The notes: generated by a model from the sequence alone, not told the origin. Counted from the stretch's first letter, positions 35,961 through 50,235 are shown. The stretch: 64,000 nucleotides of DNA from Cyanoderma ruficeps (GCA_008694505.1 VZDJ01000090.1:9169521-9233520); one strand, 5' to 3'. Numbers and translations are program-made.

Positions 35961-38900
35961 AAATATTGCATATGTAGGCAAGTGTTAGGCCAGTGGCAAA
36001 TCTACTCCTGGGATGTGTAACATACTGCCAAACTCAGGGAATGAAAAAATTCATCTAGTGTCAGTTGTTGCCCAGTCCTACTCCCTCTGTGGGTTCGTGT
36101 TCATGTATGAAAATACAGATCCTCAGGTTGGTTGTGAATAAACATTAATTCATTGCTTTCAGCATGTTTCCACCAATTTTTCCCAAGTGAAACATTGGCC
36201 TGGATTTAGTGGAGGTAGAAATATCAGTGATTTTTCCTCATTCTCTTTCCCAAGAAATGTATTCTAACTCCTGAGAAGCTGATAAGTCATTTGGAAAGAC
36301 AAAATATAGGTCGTGCCTCCAGAACCTATTCACTGCAACCTCTATTGTTCCTGCTTCCTGCTCAGTGGGAAAATGTGTGCAAATCCCCTGTGTAGATAAA
36401 GCCCAAGTGATCTCAGATCAGTAACATCTAGTATTGACAGTGTAGTCATATTTTCTTTACTGAGAGAGAAAGAAATCAAAGTCACCTCACAAAAAGGAGG
36501 GTTTTTCTTTCTCTGTATTTGTGAGGGGATTGGTTTTTTGCTTTGCTAACAAGTGTTTTCATTTTTGGCTAGTTGGTTGGTTGAGGTTGGTTTATTCATT
36601 TATTTGGTGGGATTTTGCTTGTTTGTTTGTTTGTTTTTCAGACAGTTCTTGCCAATTGAAGGCCAATTAAAAACAAGGCAAACTGAGAATGACCTTATTC
36701 TTCAGCTGATGACAGAAACTGCCAGGCAGGGTTCCCAGCGACTCAGAAGCAGGGATGAATCTATTTGACATCCTAGAAACACTGCTTTCCTCTGGCAGAA
36801 GTTTGTATCACCCCTGTTGTTGCAAACAAAATAGGTCAGGGTCAAGAATTTGGCATTTTTCAGCAAAACTTTGTTTCCTCTGAGAATTTCCAGATAGAAT
36901 CACTTTGAAGTGAGGGAGTCAAAAGGACTAAATTATCATCTTGTCAAAGCTACTTCTCTTCCAAATGCCTGTTTAAAATACAGTGGCACAGATGCTCTCT
37001 GCTGTAACCAGAATGTTTCAGAGCAGGATGTTGTTTAAATTTCGCTTGTTCTCTCAATGTTCTTTCCCATAATAATGTCAGTCTTCCTGAAGAAACAAAC
37101 AAATGAAATAAAAGCTGAAATAAGGTGGCTCTGTAAGCAGTGAGGGGGAATTTGTTGTGTTCCATGCTCAACAAGAAAGGCTCTGAAAAGAAGCAACTTG
37201 TGGGAATGCTTGGAGACCAATCCCCCCCTCCTTCCCCTCCACATGCTCTGTCTCCTGGGCTCACCTTTAAAAAATGGTCAGCTAGTCTGCAGCAGGAGAG
37301 AAAAGGACAAGCACCTGGAGAGCCAAAGAAGTTTAACCATTTCACTCTCAGTCTTGAAGACTCAAGACAACCTCAGAAGATCTCTGTGCAACAGCAGCAG
37401 ACCAATTACTGTTGCTGCTGGGAGCACCAGGGTCAGGTAGACAGTATTCCACAGGACATTATGTCTTCTTCGAATTAGGAAAGAGGGACAGAGGGAGAGA
37501 AAGGCCATTTTGCTTCATATTGAATACCTCCTTTCATGTTCAAGTTCATATTTGTTGGATATTTATGGGCCAAGTCATAAGCTACATCCAGTGCATTCCA
37601 TCCTGAAGAGGCCTTTCTGTAGACATGGGAGAAATAAGAGGGAGTATGCTTATTCCACATCTGGCCTTTTTTCCGTTTCATAGCCCTGATGCTTTGTCTC
37701 CAAACTGGAGTAATATTCATTTCCTCACTACATCAAGGATAGAAGTGTTGCCTCAAGACCTAACTTAGGTTTTGAACCTTTACCAGACATCAGGCCAGCA
37801 TCCTTCCTGATCTGAGCAGTCCCATTTTCCAGCCACAGATGGGTCCCATCATCACCTGCCAGGCTGCGTACTAACATTGTCAATCCCAGTATCCAACTAA
37901 ATGAACTCCAGTTGGACAAAACAGCACAAAGGACAATATGCTTTTGAATTTTCTTCACATCTCCAGGTGCAGTTGCTTGGCTTTGAGGAAGAGACCTCTC
38001 CTCCTGTGGCCTCTATGTAATAATGGCATAAATCTCTTTATTAGCATTAAAAGTAGTAATGCTCATAATATAACAGTATAGGTCACCTCAGGGTGTGATA
38101 CAAAACACTAAAGCATCGGAAGGACTCTTAAGATGTCATGAAATGTTGCAGTGAGGTGCTTTGTGATGCTTAGAAGCCACTACAAAGGATGTATAGTTTT
38201 TAGATTTGCCAGTCTGATGTGTCTTCTGTGGACATCATGCTTCACACAAAGCAGTGGGCATCCTCCTGGTTTTTCTTTCCGGTCAGATCTCTCTTCCTGC
38301 ATGACCCCACACCTCTTTCTTTTCTGAAGTGTTTAAACACATGAAGTAATGTCTTTCACATATTAATGTAACTAGTGCTTGAATAAAATAAACCATTCAG
38401 GTGGTTTTAGTGTTGCGTGTGTTGTCCTTCAGTGTTCACAGTAAAGAGGATTTTGAATTCAGCTGAATGGGGGCATCCATTAATGTAAAAGCCTTGCAGC
38501 TCAAAATCATTTGGAGCAATTAGGAACAAGGAAGAGCAAAAGAAAAAAAGAGAAAAAGAAGATGCAGTAACAGCACTTTCCTCATAAATTCAACCATACA
38601 CTTGAAATGCATTTATTTTTGAATAATGTTCAGAGGCTCCAGCAAAAGGGTAAAGTAAGACAAGAAAAGCTTGTTACCCATTTACCAACTGGAGACCTCA
38701 TTTTGGCACATTTAAGAGCCATTGTTGCACCTGCATTTCTTTCACATTAGAAAGTCATTCTGCCTCAAAGTAAAAAAAAATATATATACTTATTATGTTT
38801 TTAAAAGGAGATATTTTACTTCCACTCCAAGGCATAGAAAATCATGAGATGCATTCATGTCTGTTCCACCTCTCTTGACCAGGAGGTTGATCCAGCAGAG

Positions 38901-40499
38901 GGATTCTGTATTTGCTTTTGTACTTCATCTGCTTTTTCTGCTATAATTATAATTTTAATGTCATTTTGGTGCAAGTCCTCATTTTCTTCAACTCTTACGA
39001 TCTTATCCAATACATAGGAATTTGAAATCCCATAGAAATTATTGAAATTTTCAGTTGGCCTTTTTCTTTATTTTTATGGATGCTTTCTGCCATCAATACT
39101 TTATTCTTCACTTTATTTTCTTTTGTTTTATTTCTGTTGGTTGCAGGTGCTTTGCACCAATGTTTATTTTTGCTGTTGTAGATATTTGGAGTCAGCTGCT
39201 TCAGTAGGTTTCCGATATACTGGTTTTACTTTAATCAATGTAATCAAAGACATGGAGATTGGAAGGGGAGGGGCTTGCCAAGAGGGTGAGCAGTGCTGAA
39301 GGTTTGAATGTAATGTAAATCACAGGGTATTCAAAAAGGCTTGGAAGCAAGAAGGAAAAGACAGACCAGTTTTTTTTCCCATCTGACTGTTAAATAAGCT
39401 TGTTTGGAGAGATGTTCAGTAAAGGTCTTTCTCCCTCACAGCTCTGGTTTTTCTATTTCAGGAGCCTGCAGCAAAATTGTAATCCTTTCAGAACGTCTGC
39501 GTTAGTGCAGATGCCTACAGGAGGGAGGATAAAGCCCAGTAGCATTTTCAGCAGGAGTCCTGGACCAGCACAGTGTTTCAGTGAAGATGCTATTAACATC
39601 TGTTTGTCGGCTGTTCGTGGTTTAAGTCTCAGTGGGAGCTCATCTGCTGGGGGAAGGGTTTCAAGAAAGGTCAAGTGAGAAATATACTCTGCCCCACCCC
39701 AGGTTTTGAAGGGTTTGTTTTCACTGTGACTTTGTTGTTTTTCCTCAGGCTAAAGTACAAAGTCATCTGGACTGAAAAACACATTGCTCATTGTGCATAA
39801 GAGATGGATTTTCTACGCGTGAGAAGCAGCAATGCCATTCACCTTTTCTCTTCTAAATAGTAGGAATATTTGCAAAGAATCTCTCTCTGAACAGAAAAGT
39901 TAACCTTCACTGCTCTTCCTGCTGTCATCCAAATTCAGCCAACTATCTTTGCCTGTATTGGTGATTTCTCTGTTCTGGTGATCAATCATTTCTGCTGAGC
40001 TGTGATGGGACTTTCTTATTAAAAGAAGGGACAAATAGAAAAGCAAACTGTGGTTATGGGTCTAAGCAATAGAAACTTCAGCTGGACCAGAGCACTTCAA
40101 AATTTGGGATCTGAAGATATTTTTGCCCGAGGTGTAAAGATTTTTCATAGACTTCAGGGAAGGACAGAGTGGTATTTATTTTAATGTTATTATTTCTGCA
40201 CATTGGGAAGTTTCTGTTTGTTCTAAGGTGGCAGAAATGGAGCTAAGCACTACTGTTAATATTTACATTTCAGCAGGTTTGACGGTGACCTTCCTCCCCC
40301 AGTTCACCCAAATGAAATTAAAAGAAGTAAGGGAAAAAGTTGTAAGTTCTCGAAAAGGACTGTCTTCAAAAGTCATGCAATAATGCTGTGGATGGATTTT
40401 AAAATAGGGCTTGTTAAATTTATGATCACTAATAACATTTGTAGTTACAGTATGCAAGCGAAGATAAGGCCACTCTAATTTCATGCTTCAGGAGCTGAG
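35961..40499. other. Non-coding stretch, no gene seen
   Basis: This is unique sequence with a (TTGT)n run at 36619-36637. Several overlapping frames at 37.0-37.5 kb are open on both strands and look like chance. A weak exon-like segment at 39462-39669 is discussed in the findings. No transposon was recognised. Confidence 0.6.
36619..36637 (+). repeat. (TTGT)n simple repeat
   Basis: About four tandem TTGT units are followed by a short T-run. Confidence 0.85.
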
Positions 40500-40790
40500 A
40501 TGATTGCCCGCGGGGGGTCAGGAAGGATATTTTCCCTCCATGCATATACAGCACTGCACAACTGCTTGGGACCCATAATCACCCCTCACATCCAAAGAAC
40601 ATGCCTAGCTTTAAGCACATGCTTAAGTGATATGCTGAGCTGAGGCTGTCAAGGTTTCTTATTACCATGGGTAATATTAAGTGTCTATGTAGCTTTCTTC
40701 AGTTTCAAATGCTGTAGAAATACTGAACCAAATTCTGCTGATTCTCATAGTAACTCCTTTCAGTTGAGTGTGGTGTCTGCAGGATTTCCA
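40500..40790. repeat. Possible remnants of ancient amniote repeats
   Basis: The part 40585-40660, with an inverted TTAAGCA/TGCTTAA pair at 40611-40626 followed by AAGTGATATGCTGAG, resembles an old dispersed repeat common in reptile and bird genomes. The part 40728-40775 (AACCAAATTCTGCTGATTC and TAACTCCTTTCAGTTGAGT) resembles another. These are from memory of common sequence words and not a database match, and the copies are strongly diverged. Confidence 0.35.
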
Positions 40791-43700
40791 ATGGCCTATT
40801 GGTTTGTCTGGTTTGTTACCCAACATATTCTGTAAACTTCCCCAAAAGGACTACGTATGTGAAACAGAAGTAATTCAAGACACCTCAAATTCTTTGAAGT
40901 ACTCTGCTAGAACCATTGAGTTTCTCTAATTTTACTTTTGTGATCACTTTTGAATTTCTGAGGTAATGAATCTTTGGTGATGAAATTATAGCTAACATAT
41001 ATATGATCTATATGTTTACCACTTACCTAAGTGAATGGCAAAAGCACCAAGCAAATTAAAAAGGACATCCTCATCTGATAAACTGTAGTGAAAAAGTAGA
41101 GAAATGGATTGGAGAAACTAACCTTTGATTTCAGGGATGTTTAATAGGATTGTCAGGAATTGAATACAATGCTAGTTTTTTTAAAGTGTCTCCAAGACTG
41201 AATTACAGTACATACTTCAATATTCTCACTCAACAGATGGAAAAAAAAATAAGACAGAGCAATTAAGTGAATCAGTCAAAACCTTGGAGTATTTTGGAGA
41301 GATTATGTCATTTGCCAAAAAAAGAACATAATTTTTCATCTCTCTTAAATGACTGGTCCTGCCTGTTAACATGGAGAAAGAAAAGAAAGTAACCCACTCA
41401 TATATCTATTCATATATCCAATTATTTCATATGAGTATAGATATTTTCATATCTACTCTTTTTATACAAAGAGGTTTCAATGTTGACAGTAAATGTTTTG
41501 CATTATAAATTAAATTCCTATAGTTATGAGGAGAATTTTTAGCAATTTTAGTCCAGTTGGATTTGGGATAGCTGTTATGAAATTTAGAAATTTTAACATC
41601 ATAAATAAAAGTGATCCTATGTTCAATTATCTGCTGCCTCTGTTTCTCAGTAGCCCAGACAGCTGGAGAAACACAGCATTTGCCTTCTCATGTCAGTCTT
41701 TGGATGGAAAAAGCAGACATTTTGACATTGTATCCAGCAGAGAGATGCACCTCACAAAGGTTTTAATTGATAGGAATTCATTTGTTTTATATTGGATTGC
41801 TTGATGTTAGCTAGCTGTAATTTTTTACCTGACTCATGTGCTCCTGTTGCTACTCCCCTGGGCTCCTTCCAGGACCAAGACTACAGTTTAGCACTTTGTC
41901 AATCTGCTTATTTCAGTCTCATTAAAATCCAATGTTTACTTCTTTCAAAAGCTGGAGATTTTCAGATTCAAGACATTTGATTCAGAGTGCCAAACAAGCC
42001 AGATGCCACAGACAGAAATATCTCTTTACTCTGTCCCTGAGAAACAGTAGGAAGGGAACTTAGAAGACATTTGTGTGCCCTCAGCCTTTGATTAATTTCT
42101 GGATATATAATTTCCCTGTGCCATGTGATGTAAACCAGGTGATCCAGACAACACAGCAAAGGCGTGCAAAAATAGCAACCTGAAAGTTTGTCCTTCAGAA
42201 CTGCACACAGTGGGAACCAGAGTGGTACAAAACTATTTTTGATTTTTCTGTAGAATTTTGTTTTGTCAAGTAAATGCCATGTTGTGGACTAAGAGATGAG
42301 CCCATTTACACAAAGCAGTGTATCAACACACCTTGGGCAAAGCAGCTCATCAGCAGGTATATTTTTGGAAGGGTCAGAGTAGAGGGTCTGGTGAATATAG
42401 TGGGGCTGATCCTACCTCTGCCTGCCTTTATTAGTAAATGCCTACATTCCCTCTGTATTTTCAACCCCTAAATCGTCAGTGAGAAGCTGGGAGATTGACA
42501 GCTCTCTGGCTGAGATGGAACTCATTGATAATTTCCTGTGTGAGAACCACAGGTAGCATGTTTTCAGTGTACTGGAGATGACAGCCTAAAATTAAACCAC
42601 ACAAAGAAATCAGTGAAACTAAAGCTCAGAGTCTAGCTGATCCAGGCTGCTCCAATTTTGAGCAATTTTCTTAGCAAGCAGCAGTGTTTATCCTCCATAG
42701 CAGCCATTCATTTATTCCCATTACAATAACATGGGTTTTTGGAGCTAAAATGTAGTAATGTGGCAGAAGCCAATTACCCACTGTATGCTTGGATACGTGG
42801 GTATTGGTGAATACATGCCATCTGTCTCAACAGTGATTCTGTCCACTGATAAATACCTAGGGAAGGAATTTACAAAAGGCCCAGAAGGAATCCCTGTGTA
42901 ATGAGACCTGCTTTAAAGTCATTTAACCATCAAAAGCCAACCAGGAGTGTAGGTTTTGGGGTTTTTTTTTTTTTGATTATTCTTGTTATCATCTTAGAAT
43001 ATTTACAGTTCTTTTTTAAATCTCTGACTTTCCTTTTTATATAGATTAATATCTAGCTTTTTTGTATTGCCTTATAGTCAAACATTTATAAAGAATTGAA
43101 GATTTTGAACAAAGGAGAAAGCTTTATGCAGAATAAAAGTAGTTGCAGTAGGCTGGGAAAAATGGGTCTTAAAGGTTCAACTTAGAACGTGGTGGGAGTA
43201 GATGTCCCACATCTGTAATCGTGAGCCTAATTATGCTTTTGTTAGAGACACTGAAATTGGATACTATGCCAAAATAGCAGACTAGGCAGGGAAAAGAGTC
43301 TGTATTTTATCTTTAGAACTGGCTGCATTAAAGTCCAAAGGAAGTTCAAGAAATACATGTCAAAAAGATTTGTATTGTAAACTGCCAACAGTATTTATAA
43401 TTTTTGCTCTTTCACTACATTTTTGGTTTTTTTTCTTTTTATCCTTTACTAAGTTGGAACCAGCACCACCTGATTTTATGATTTTGTCATTAGCTGTGTT
43501 TCAGAAACCTATGTGTTGGCAGTAGTGTGCCTCAAAATGCAGTATCCCAGAGGAGGCAAGAATTTATCCTGTATTACATTGCATCATAATACAACATAAC
43601 ACAGCTTGAATTGCACACTCCAAATCTATGCCTCAGGGGTGAAGTGTGATTAGCCAAATAAGCACAGAAAGAAAATAAGGATACTTTAGGAAGTAAGAAT

Positions 43701-46700
43701 TAACTGGCATCTTGGGAGAGAACTGATTTTCCCGTCATGCACTCCTCTTCAGCACAGAACCAAGGAAAACAGAACACTGCTGACTGCAGGTGTGATGTAC
43801 TGTGCTCTTGATGTCAGTGCAGCTGGGATATATGGAGTTATGCTGAGAAGGGCACAAAATCCAGACAGGGACTCCTATTTTCAAAGCTTTCTGTCTTGAT
43901 GTTGAACTCTGTGGCTACCAATAAACTTGTGCGAGAGTCAGGAGGAGAGCGGGGTGTGCCGCTACATAGTTTCACCCTATTCAAGAAGTAAGCATCCATT
44001 GCATCTACACTGAATTCCTAATGTAAGGGAAGGAATGATTACCTAAGGTTTGGGATGAAAAATTGTGATTCTGGAGCTATGAGTGCAATTGTTTCCTCTG
44101 TCTCAATGCTGATGCTTGATTTTGAGCAAGTTGTTCACATCATCAATTCCCATTTGTTCAAGGCAGGTAATAGTAGATTCCTGCTTCTGGAAAAAAAATA
44201 ATTGCATAAGAGGTTTTGAGAGACAGGGGGCTTTTAGAAACCAGAGGGGTAGGCAGAGGACTAAAATGTATTTGTAGTAGTCCTGAGAGGTGTTGGCCTT
44301 GAATTTCAGCTACCTGGTGCTGATAGCCTGGAACATTCCTGGGTTTTGTTTTTCTCTCTGCCTCAGACGTGCTCCCAGAAGAGGCCTGGGTCATGGTTTT
44401 GCTGCAGTAAGTCCTGGAGTGGCAGCAAAGAAGGAGGATTAATAGCAAGTTGCTGGGGGAGGGAAAGCTCATTTGTGTGAGCTCTTGATAGACATCCCTA
44501 TTGCTGAGAAGTTCCTCAGAGCATCTCAGCAGACAACACAGTGTTTGTTTCAAGCCAGACTTGACTTGTTTGACATTGAGCTAGCAAGAGAATATGAAGC
44601 TGAGGAGTATTTCTCTCTACAGTATGGTCTGAGTGTTCCTTCAGCTGTTTCTTGGTAAAAAGTTGATCCAATGTTCTTTCTGTGCTTTTCTATCCCGAAG
44701 GACAATGTTTCTAAGAATCTCTGTGTATGCCTGCCACAAGTGAAAGGCAGCTGGTTTTCAGGCAGCAGTTAGCAACCAGACAACCCCAAACGTCACCACC
44801 CTCAGTGAGGAGACATTTGATCTGCTATTTGCCCAAGGACATGTAAAGGAAACCCCTGATGTCTTGAAGAATGCCTTGGGAGCATTCAGCACCAAGGCTC
44901 AGAACAAAATGCTTGTTGATTGTGCGCAGAAGTATACAGCAGTAAGGAAAGTGTGTCTTTCTCAAATTTTCCTGAGAGGTATTCAGATGAACATTCTCCC
45001 AAAATAGGCTGTTCTTCCCTTGACTTCCTGAACTCAATGATTCACAGGTAAATCCGCCTAAAGGCTACAAAATGTTAAGCCACCAGATTTTCCACAATTA
45101 TATTAGTGTTGTCTGTAAAAAAATGGATGAAAAATATCCCTGCTAAAAAGAATGTCTATGTATAGAATGATCATCAAACATCAACCTTAGCTATATATTC
45201 CTTAGGTGTAAGCATTTGCAAAGCAGGTTGATAACATGGAAAGGAGATTCTTACTAGATAACCTTGAATAACCTGATTTTAAACCTCACTTGGCTTAGAC
45301 TGCGGTATATAATAATGTGATTTATTTATTTATTAGAAAAATAAGGATGTCTCTTTATTGTTTTAGGTATGCCAGTAGGATTAACCATGCAATCAATAAA
45401 ATTAAATTCTGTACCAGTAGTATTAAAATCCATTCCAGATGTCCAGCTGGCCTCTTCTTGCCATCATTATCTAATGTGCACACACTCTCTTTGGTAAAGG
45501 CTCCTCAGACTGCTCTTAGTTCTGAGACAAACTTTGCAAGGAGAAATATGAGCTTTTAGTGCACCAACAGGTACTATTAGGATGAAAAAGGAAACAAAAA
45601 CCTGGCTTACACAGAAGGCAGGAAAATTTCATTATTTTCCACAATTTCTGTTTCAGACTTGGAGAAAGGCTGGAGTACATGGTAGCTAATTTTGTTTTGC
45701 TAATTATATCAGCTATTTGGATCACATTCAGAAACTCATCAAATCCAGGCTATTTTGAAGAGCATGTTAGAGTATTTTTTGCAGGAAACTTCCTTTCAGT
45801 CATCCCTTCCTACCTGGAAACAGGAAGGAGACTTCAATTTTCATGTCCTTGACAGATGGGCTTGCTGGAGCCAAGTATTTCTTTAAGAGTTGTTATCATG
45901 CTGAGATTTTGCAATACCAAACTTTTGTAACAGCTAGTTGAGAAGGGACAAGGCAGTGTTCCAGAGAACAGTGCTGGCAGGTGATGGAAAAACTTTAATA
46001 TTTGTATTATATCATCCCCAGACAAGAGTGGAATCTCAGAGCACTGTGGAACTTTAGCAGGTTTAGATGGTTTAGGTGCTTAACCTAAGCAGATCAGAAA
46101 GTCAAAGATAAGTGCCTCAGCTCCCTGTCACTGCAGATGGATGTGTCAGATGAAGAATCTGCAGGTCCCTTTTAGCAGCTGCCTGGTGACAGCAGGAAAA
46201 ACTCAGCAGATGTGTGTCAGCCCTTCCTGGTGAGGGAGAAGGCAGAGAGGCACCCTGGTGGTGCCCGGCTGCTTGGGAGACGTGCCACACAACTACTCAT
46301 GGAAATCAAAGTGCCAGAAATACATCCTCCCCTAAAACAAGTAATAAAGAACAAAAAACCAGCAAATAAATGAAAGCAAATCACAGTGTATATCTGGATT
46401 TTGTGTAACTCAGTGGTAGTCAGAAAGCTTACCAAGTGTACCAGATTAGAGTGTTTTGAATTTGTGTTCTGCTTGCCAGGAGACAACCCTAATACGAGGT
46501 GATGAAAACAGCAGGCCACTGGTTCATGGCAAAGGCCATTTCTGGCCTGTTGGAAGAAGATCACTCCTCTGGAGCCATTCTCAAAACCTTCCAGTGACAC
46601 ACTGCTTCTCCTTTGTTACCCAAAATAAAGGCTCACAGGGACAGCAGCACTCCAGTGCGTCCCCAGCAGCTTCAGTCACCTGAGAAAGGTCCTGTCAATG

Positions 46701-46960
46701 GGATTATTTCTCTGACAGGTGTAATGGACGCAGCTGAACCATATGCAATTTATTTGGCTGGTAAACTTCCCACCTGACATTCATCTACATTGTTGAAATG
46801 TAGATCTCAGATACCCTTTTCCCTTCTTTTCTTTACTGTTTGGCTCCCTGGTGTAGCCATGGTTCTCAGGGTGGAGATGTGTGAGGCAAATACCAGAAAG
46901 AAGCGCTGGCACAGTTGTTAAGCACATGGTGGGCTGCCATACAGTGGGGAAATGGTGAAG
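40791..46960. other. Non-coding stretch, no gene seen
   Basis: This is unique sequence with a T-run at about 42962-42974 and an AT-rich patch at 41400-41460. Frames up to 131 codons (44158-44553, minus strand) and 127 codons (46217-46600, minus strand) have no recognised domain. A 9-base-stem inverted repeat lies at 46783-46805. Confidence 0.6.
46783..46805. repeat. Short perfect inverted repeat (9-base arms, 5-base loop)
   Basis: ATCTACATT and AATGTAGAT flank a GTTGA spacer. It is too short for a microRNA precursor and may be chance. Confidence 0.8.
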
Positions 46961-46974
46961 TCAGTCTTAAAAGG

Positions 46975-46982
46975 TATAAAAG
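46975..46982 (+). promoter_or_regulatory. Isolated consensus TATA-like core
   Basis: TATAAAAG sits in the context AAGG-TATAAAAG-AGG, a very good match to a vertebrate TATA box, and is followed by G-rich sequence. No exon or open frame of note lies downstream. It could be a decayed LTR promoter or a chance match; activity is inferred only. Confidence 0.25.
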
Positions 46983-49819
46983 AGGTGGGGAGGGCTGAGG
47001 AGGAATTGCTGTTATCTTACACTGACTTTATTCTATATTACTTTATCTACCCACTTTAACTTTGTTGGATTTATTCCAGGTTTACATAAATGAAGGCAAT
47101 ACCAGGTTTAGGTGCAACTAAGGGTGTCTGACTGTGTCCAATTCTCACTCAAAAGGCATTGCAATGTTGAAAGCCCAGTCTTCAAATAAAGCCCATACAT
47201 ACTGCCAAATCTAACAGTGAATTTTAAGAAGAGAACAGCTACTTTAATGCTTTTCAGCTGGAAACTTTGGAGATGCCTCTGCTGTTTCTTTGTCTAGCAT
47301 TCTCATTATTATGCTAGCTAGTAAAGAGTTAGCTAGTAATAAAGTGAGATTAGAGGTTAAATCTGTGATAGCTCTAAAATCAGAAACAATTGTGATGTAT
47401 AATTAAGTTGAAAAGGCCACAAAGGAAGAGCTTCTAATTTTAACATGAAATGCACAGCTTCAGTTATTAGAAAAAAAAATTTACCTTGGCAAATTTTACA
47501 AAAAGCAATTGAAGAAACCACATAAGACTCATAACTAATACATATCAATTTTCAGAAGTCATAAAGATTGATTTTTTTTAACAGACTATCTAAAGACTGG
47601 TATATTTTACATTTTTTTATGTGTTCCAAGAACTCTTTAACTTTTTAGCACATGTAATTTTTTTCCTAATATTAACTCAATATGGGGAAGTGTAACACAT
47701 TGAGTGCTACCTTTGTGTGATTGTAGATTTAATCACTGATCATCTTAACACTTAAATCCATACTGACTAATATTAATGCAGATAATTCTCACAAATACAT
47801 CACGGTTGTGCGCATGCACAAAGACATGCATTGTTGCTTTACTTTGAGATTAGGGATTAGGTCTTCTTTCATAAGAGAATAATACAACTATTCACATGAC
47901 ATAAAATTTTCAGTGTGTATTGACATTAAAGATATCAATTAAGCAAAACTATGGTTGTTTTGAACTCCCTATTGTCAGAGGTTGGGAGGAAAAAGTTTGA
48001 AGTTTCAGTGCAATATGGAACTCACTATCTACTTCTGTGTTAGGACATTTGTTTTAATTTTTATACTGCTCTAGAGTTTTTCAACATGCCATAGGAGAGA
48101 TGAAGAGAAATAAAAATTTTGAAGTTTTTCTAAAGTATGGCTTCAGTTTACACTGCAGCAAGGTAGAAACAACTGCAATAATGCAGTGTGCATCATTAAA
48201 AATACAGTAAACAGCACTTCCTGCTCTAGACTTTCAAGATTTGTTTTCCCTTAAAATACAGTGAAAAGTTTAACTACTGTAGAGGGGAATATCGATTTAG
48301 TGGTTAGGGTATTTTCAGTAATGTTACCTGATACCTGTGACGATGATGTATATAAATGGATACATAGTTCTGTATAAATAGTTCTGTTTGGGATTTGTTT
48401 CCCTGAACTTAAGCATGGTATGCCAAATGGTTAACAACTCTGGATTTCACACACCCTGCCACTGAAAAATCATTCACTGTTTTTAATGTTAAAGCATAGC
48501 ACTTATTTCTGAGCAAGTCCCAGTTAGCCTTCAGTTACCTGTGTAAGGTACTTAAGAAATTTGATGTGAGATGTCCCAGAAATAGATATATGAAAACATT
48601 ATCAATGCTTTAAGGAAGAGGCAGACACAGCATGCAAAATGGTGTTCCACTTGCTTACAGTTTGTTTTGCAACTCAGTGGTTTTGAAGACTCCCTTGTTT
48701 AAATTTGTCTCAGTCCAGAATACCTACTGTGTTGTTTCATAGATGTAACAGAGTCCCAATTTGACACAGTATAATTTCCATTTCCTGAACTCATCTATAC
48801 TGTGTTCTGTTAAGCAGCTGCCATGTTTCATCACGGTAATAGGTGACATTAGTGCTGTGTAACGCGAGAGACACAGAGCTCTGAAAATAAAATATTATTT
48901 TGCTTTTCAGGAAAACAATGCTCAACAACAGTGGATTCTCAACACAGATGCAGTTGTGCAGTGAAACAGAGATTGCAGGCTTGTCTGATATTACCAGACA
49001 CCATCCTCTGAAGAGGACATCAATAATTCACATTTGGCTTGGGTAAAGACTCTCAGTGGTGGCTTTACTAAGTCACTGAAACTGAAGCATTCAACAGCTA
49101 GTCCCAAGGTCCATGTTACAAAACAAGAGAAACTGTGTCACTCTCTGTCCCCCTTCCTGCTTTCTTTCGCCTTCATATTAAGAAGGAAACACATCTGCAT
49201 TCATGGTTCTCCAGCAGTGTGGTGATGTTTTATTGACAGAGAATCAAAATAATATATTATTTTTCAGATCAGACCAGCATTCCTAGTGTATAACAGCAAG
49301 AACTCAGTAAAAAAACTAGTTCAATTAGCTCCTAGGTGAGTTTAATTTATGTGCCCAACATGAACTGTGAAGGACAGATTAAAAGTTCAATGCAGGTACT
49401 GATCTTAGCAACATTTGAGCAATAACCCTTTTCCATGAGTTACTTGTTCCTGAGAAATTTCTCCACTCTGTTAATTTAGACAAAAAAAAAAAATTCTCTT
49501 TCTGTTGTGGCTGGATGCATCATCCACCCTAAATTCCTTGGTAATGCCTATGTCTGCTGTTCAATGCAGAAGAAACACTCATCCTATTTATAGATGAATC
49601 TCTTCAGTCCAACACATGCATTATTCTAGGCTGATAGAAACCCAGTAGAAACTTCTCCCCTGCAGAGTCCCTCTTGTGTGCCATCAGTCAGAAGCTGTTC
49701 TAAATCTGCTGCTTCTTCTTTATGCATTTTTATTATTTTTCTTTCTGCAGTAAGCAGCAAGTTCAGAAGTATTGCATTTCAGCAAGTTGCTTAAAATCCG
49801 TACACTAAATAGTCATAGA
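46983..49819. other. Non-coding stretch, no gene seen
   Basis: This is AT-rich unique sequence with small local duplications such as repeated GCTAGCTAGTAA-like words near 47313-47340. No gene, RNA gene or transposon was recognised. Confidence 0.6.
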
Positions 49820-49884
49820 CATATATTTATAATAAATATGTGTATATATATACATATACACACACACGTGTATATATCCATATA
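49820..49884. repeat. Compound TA/CA simple repeat
   Basis: Alternating TA-rich and CA/TG-rich dinucleotides include ACACACACACG near 49857-49868. Such alternating purine-pyrimidine tracts are prone to slippage. Confidence 0.85.
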
Positions 49885-50235
49885 AAGGTACAAAAATTGG
49901 AGTAGCCTCAGGGACAGTGTTAATATTCTGCCAACTGAAAAGAAAGTATGGATAGGGATGTCTTTGATGCCTGGCAGTTCTGGATGTGATACATTATTCC
50001 TCTTGACCATTCCATCTTTTTTTTTTTCCTATGTTTACTTACCTGTCAGTCTTCATGTGCTGGGAGATTGCTGAAGAAGTGGACTGTAATCAGTCTCACC
50101 AAAATGCAAACATTTATGCACTTAAATTTCTCTCCCTAACGGTTGAAATCCACCTGTGTTGTTGAAAGACTCTGGAGGGCAATGGAGTCTCCTGTGGTCA
50201 CAGATATTTGGTGCCAGCATAGTAATTCAGTGTCT
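49885..50235. other. Non-coding stretch, no gene seen
   Basis: This is unique sequence with a T-run at about 50017-50028. Nothing else was identified. Confidence 0.6.

Noticed and set aside
47848..47864. Telomere-like GATTAGGGATTAGG word
   Set aside because: There are only two imperfect units, so it is not an interstitial telomeric array.
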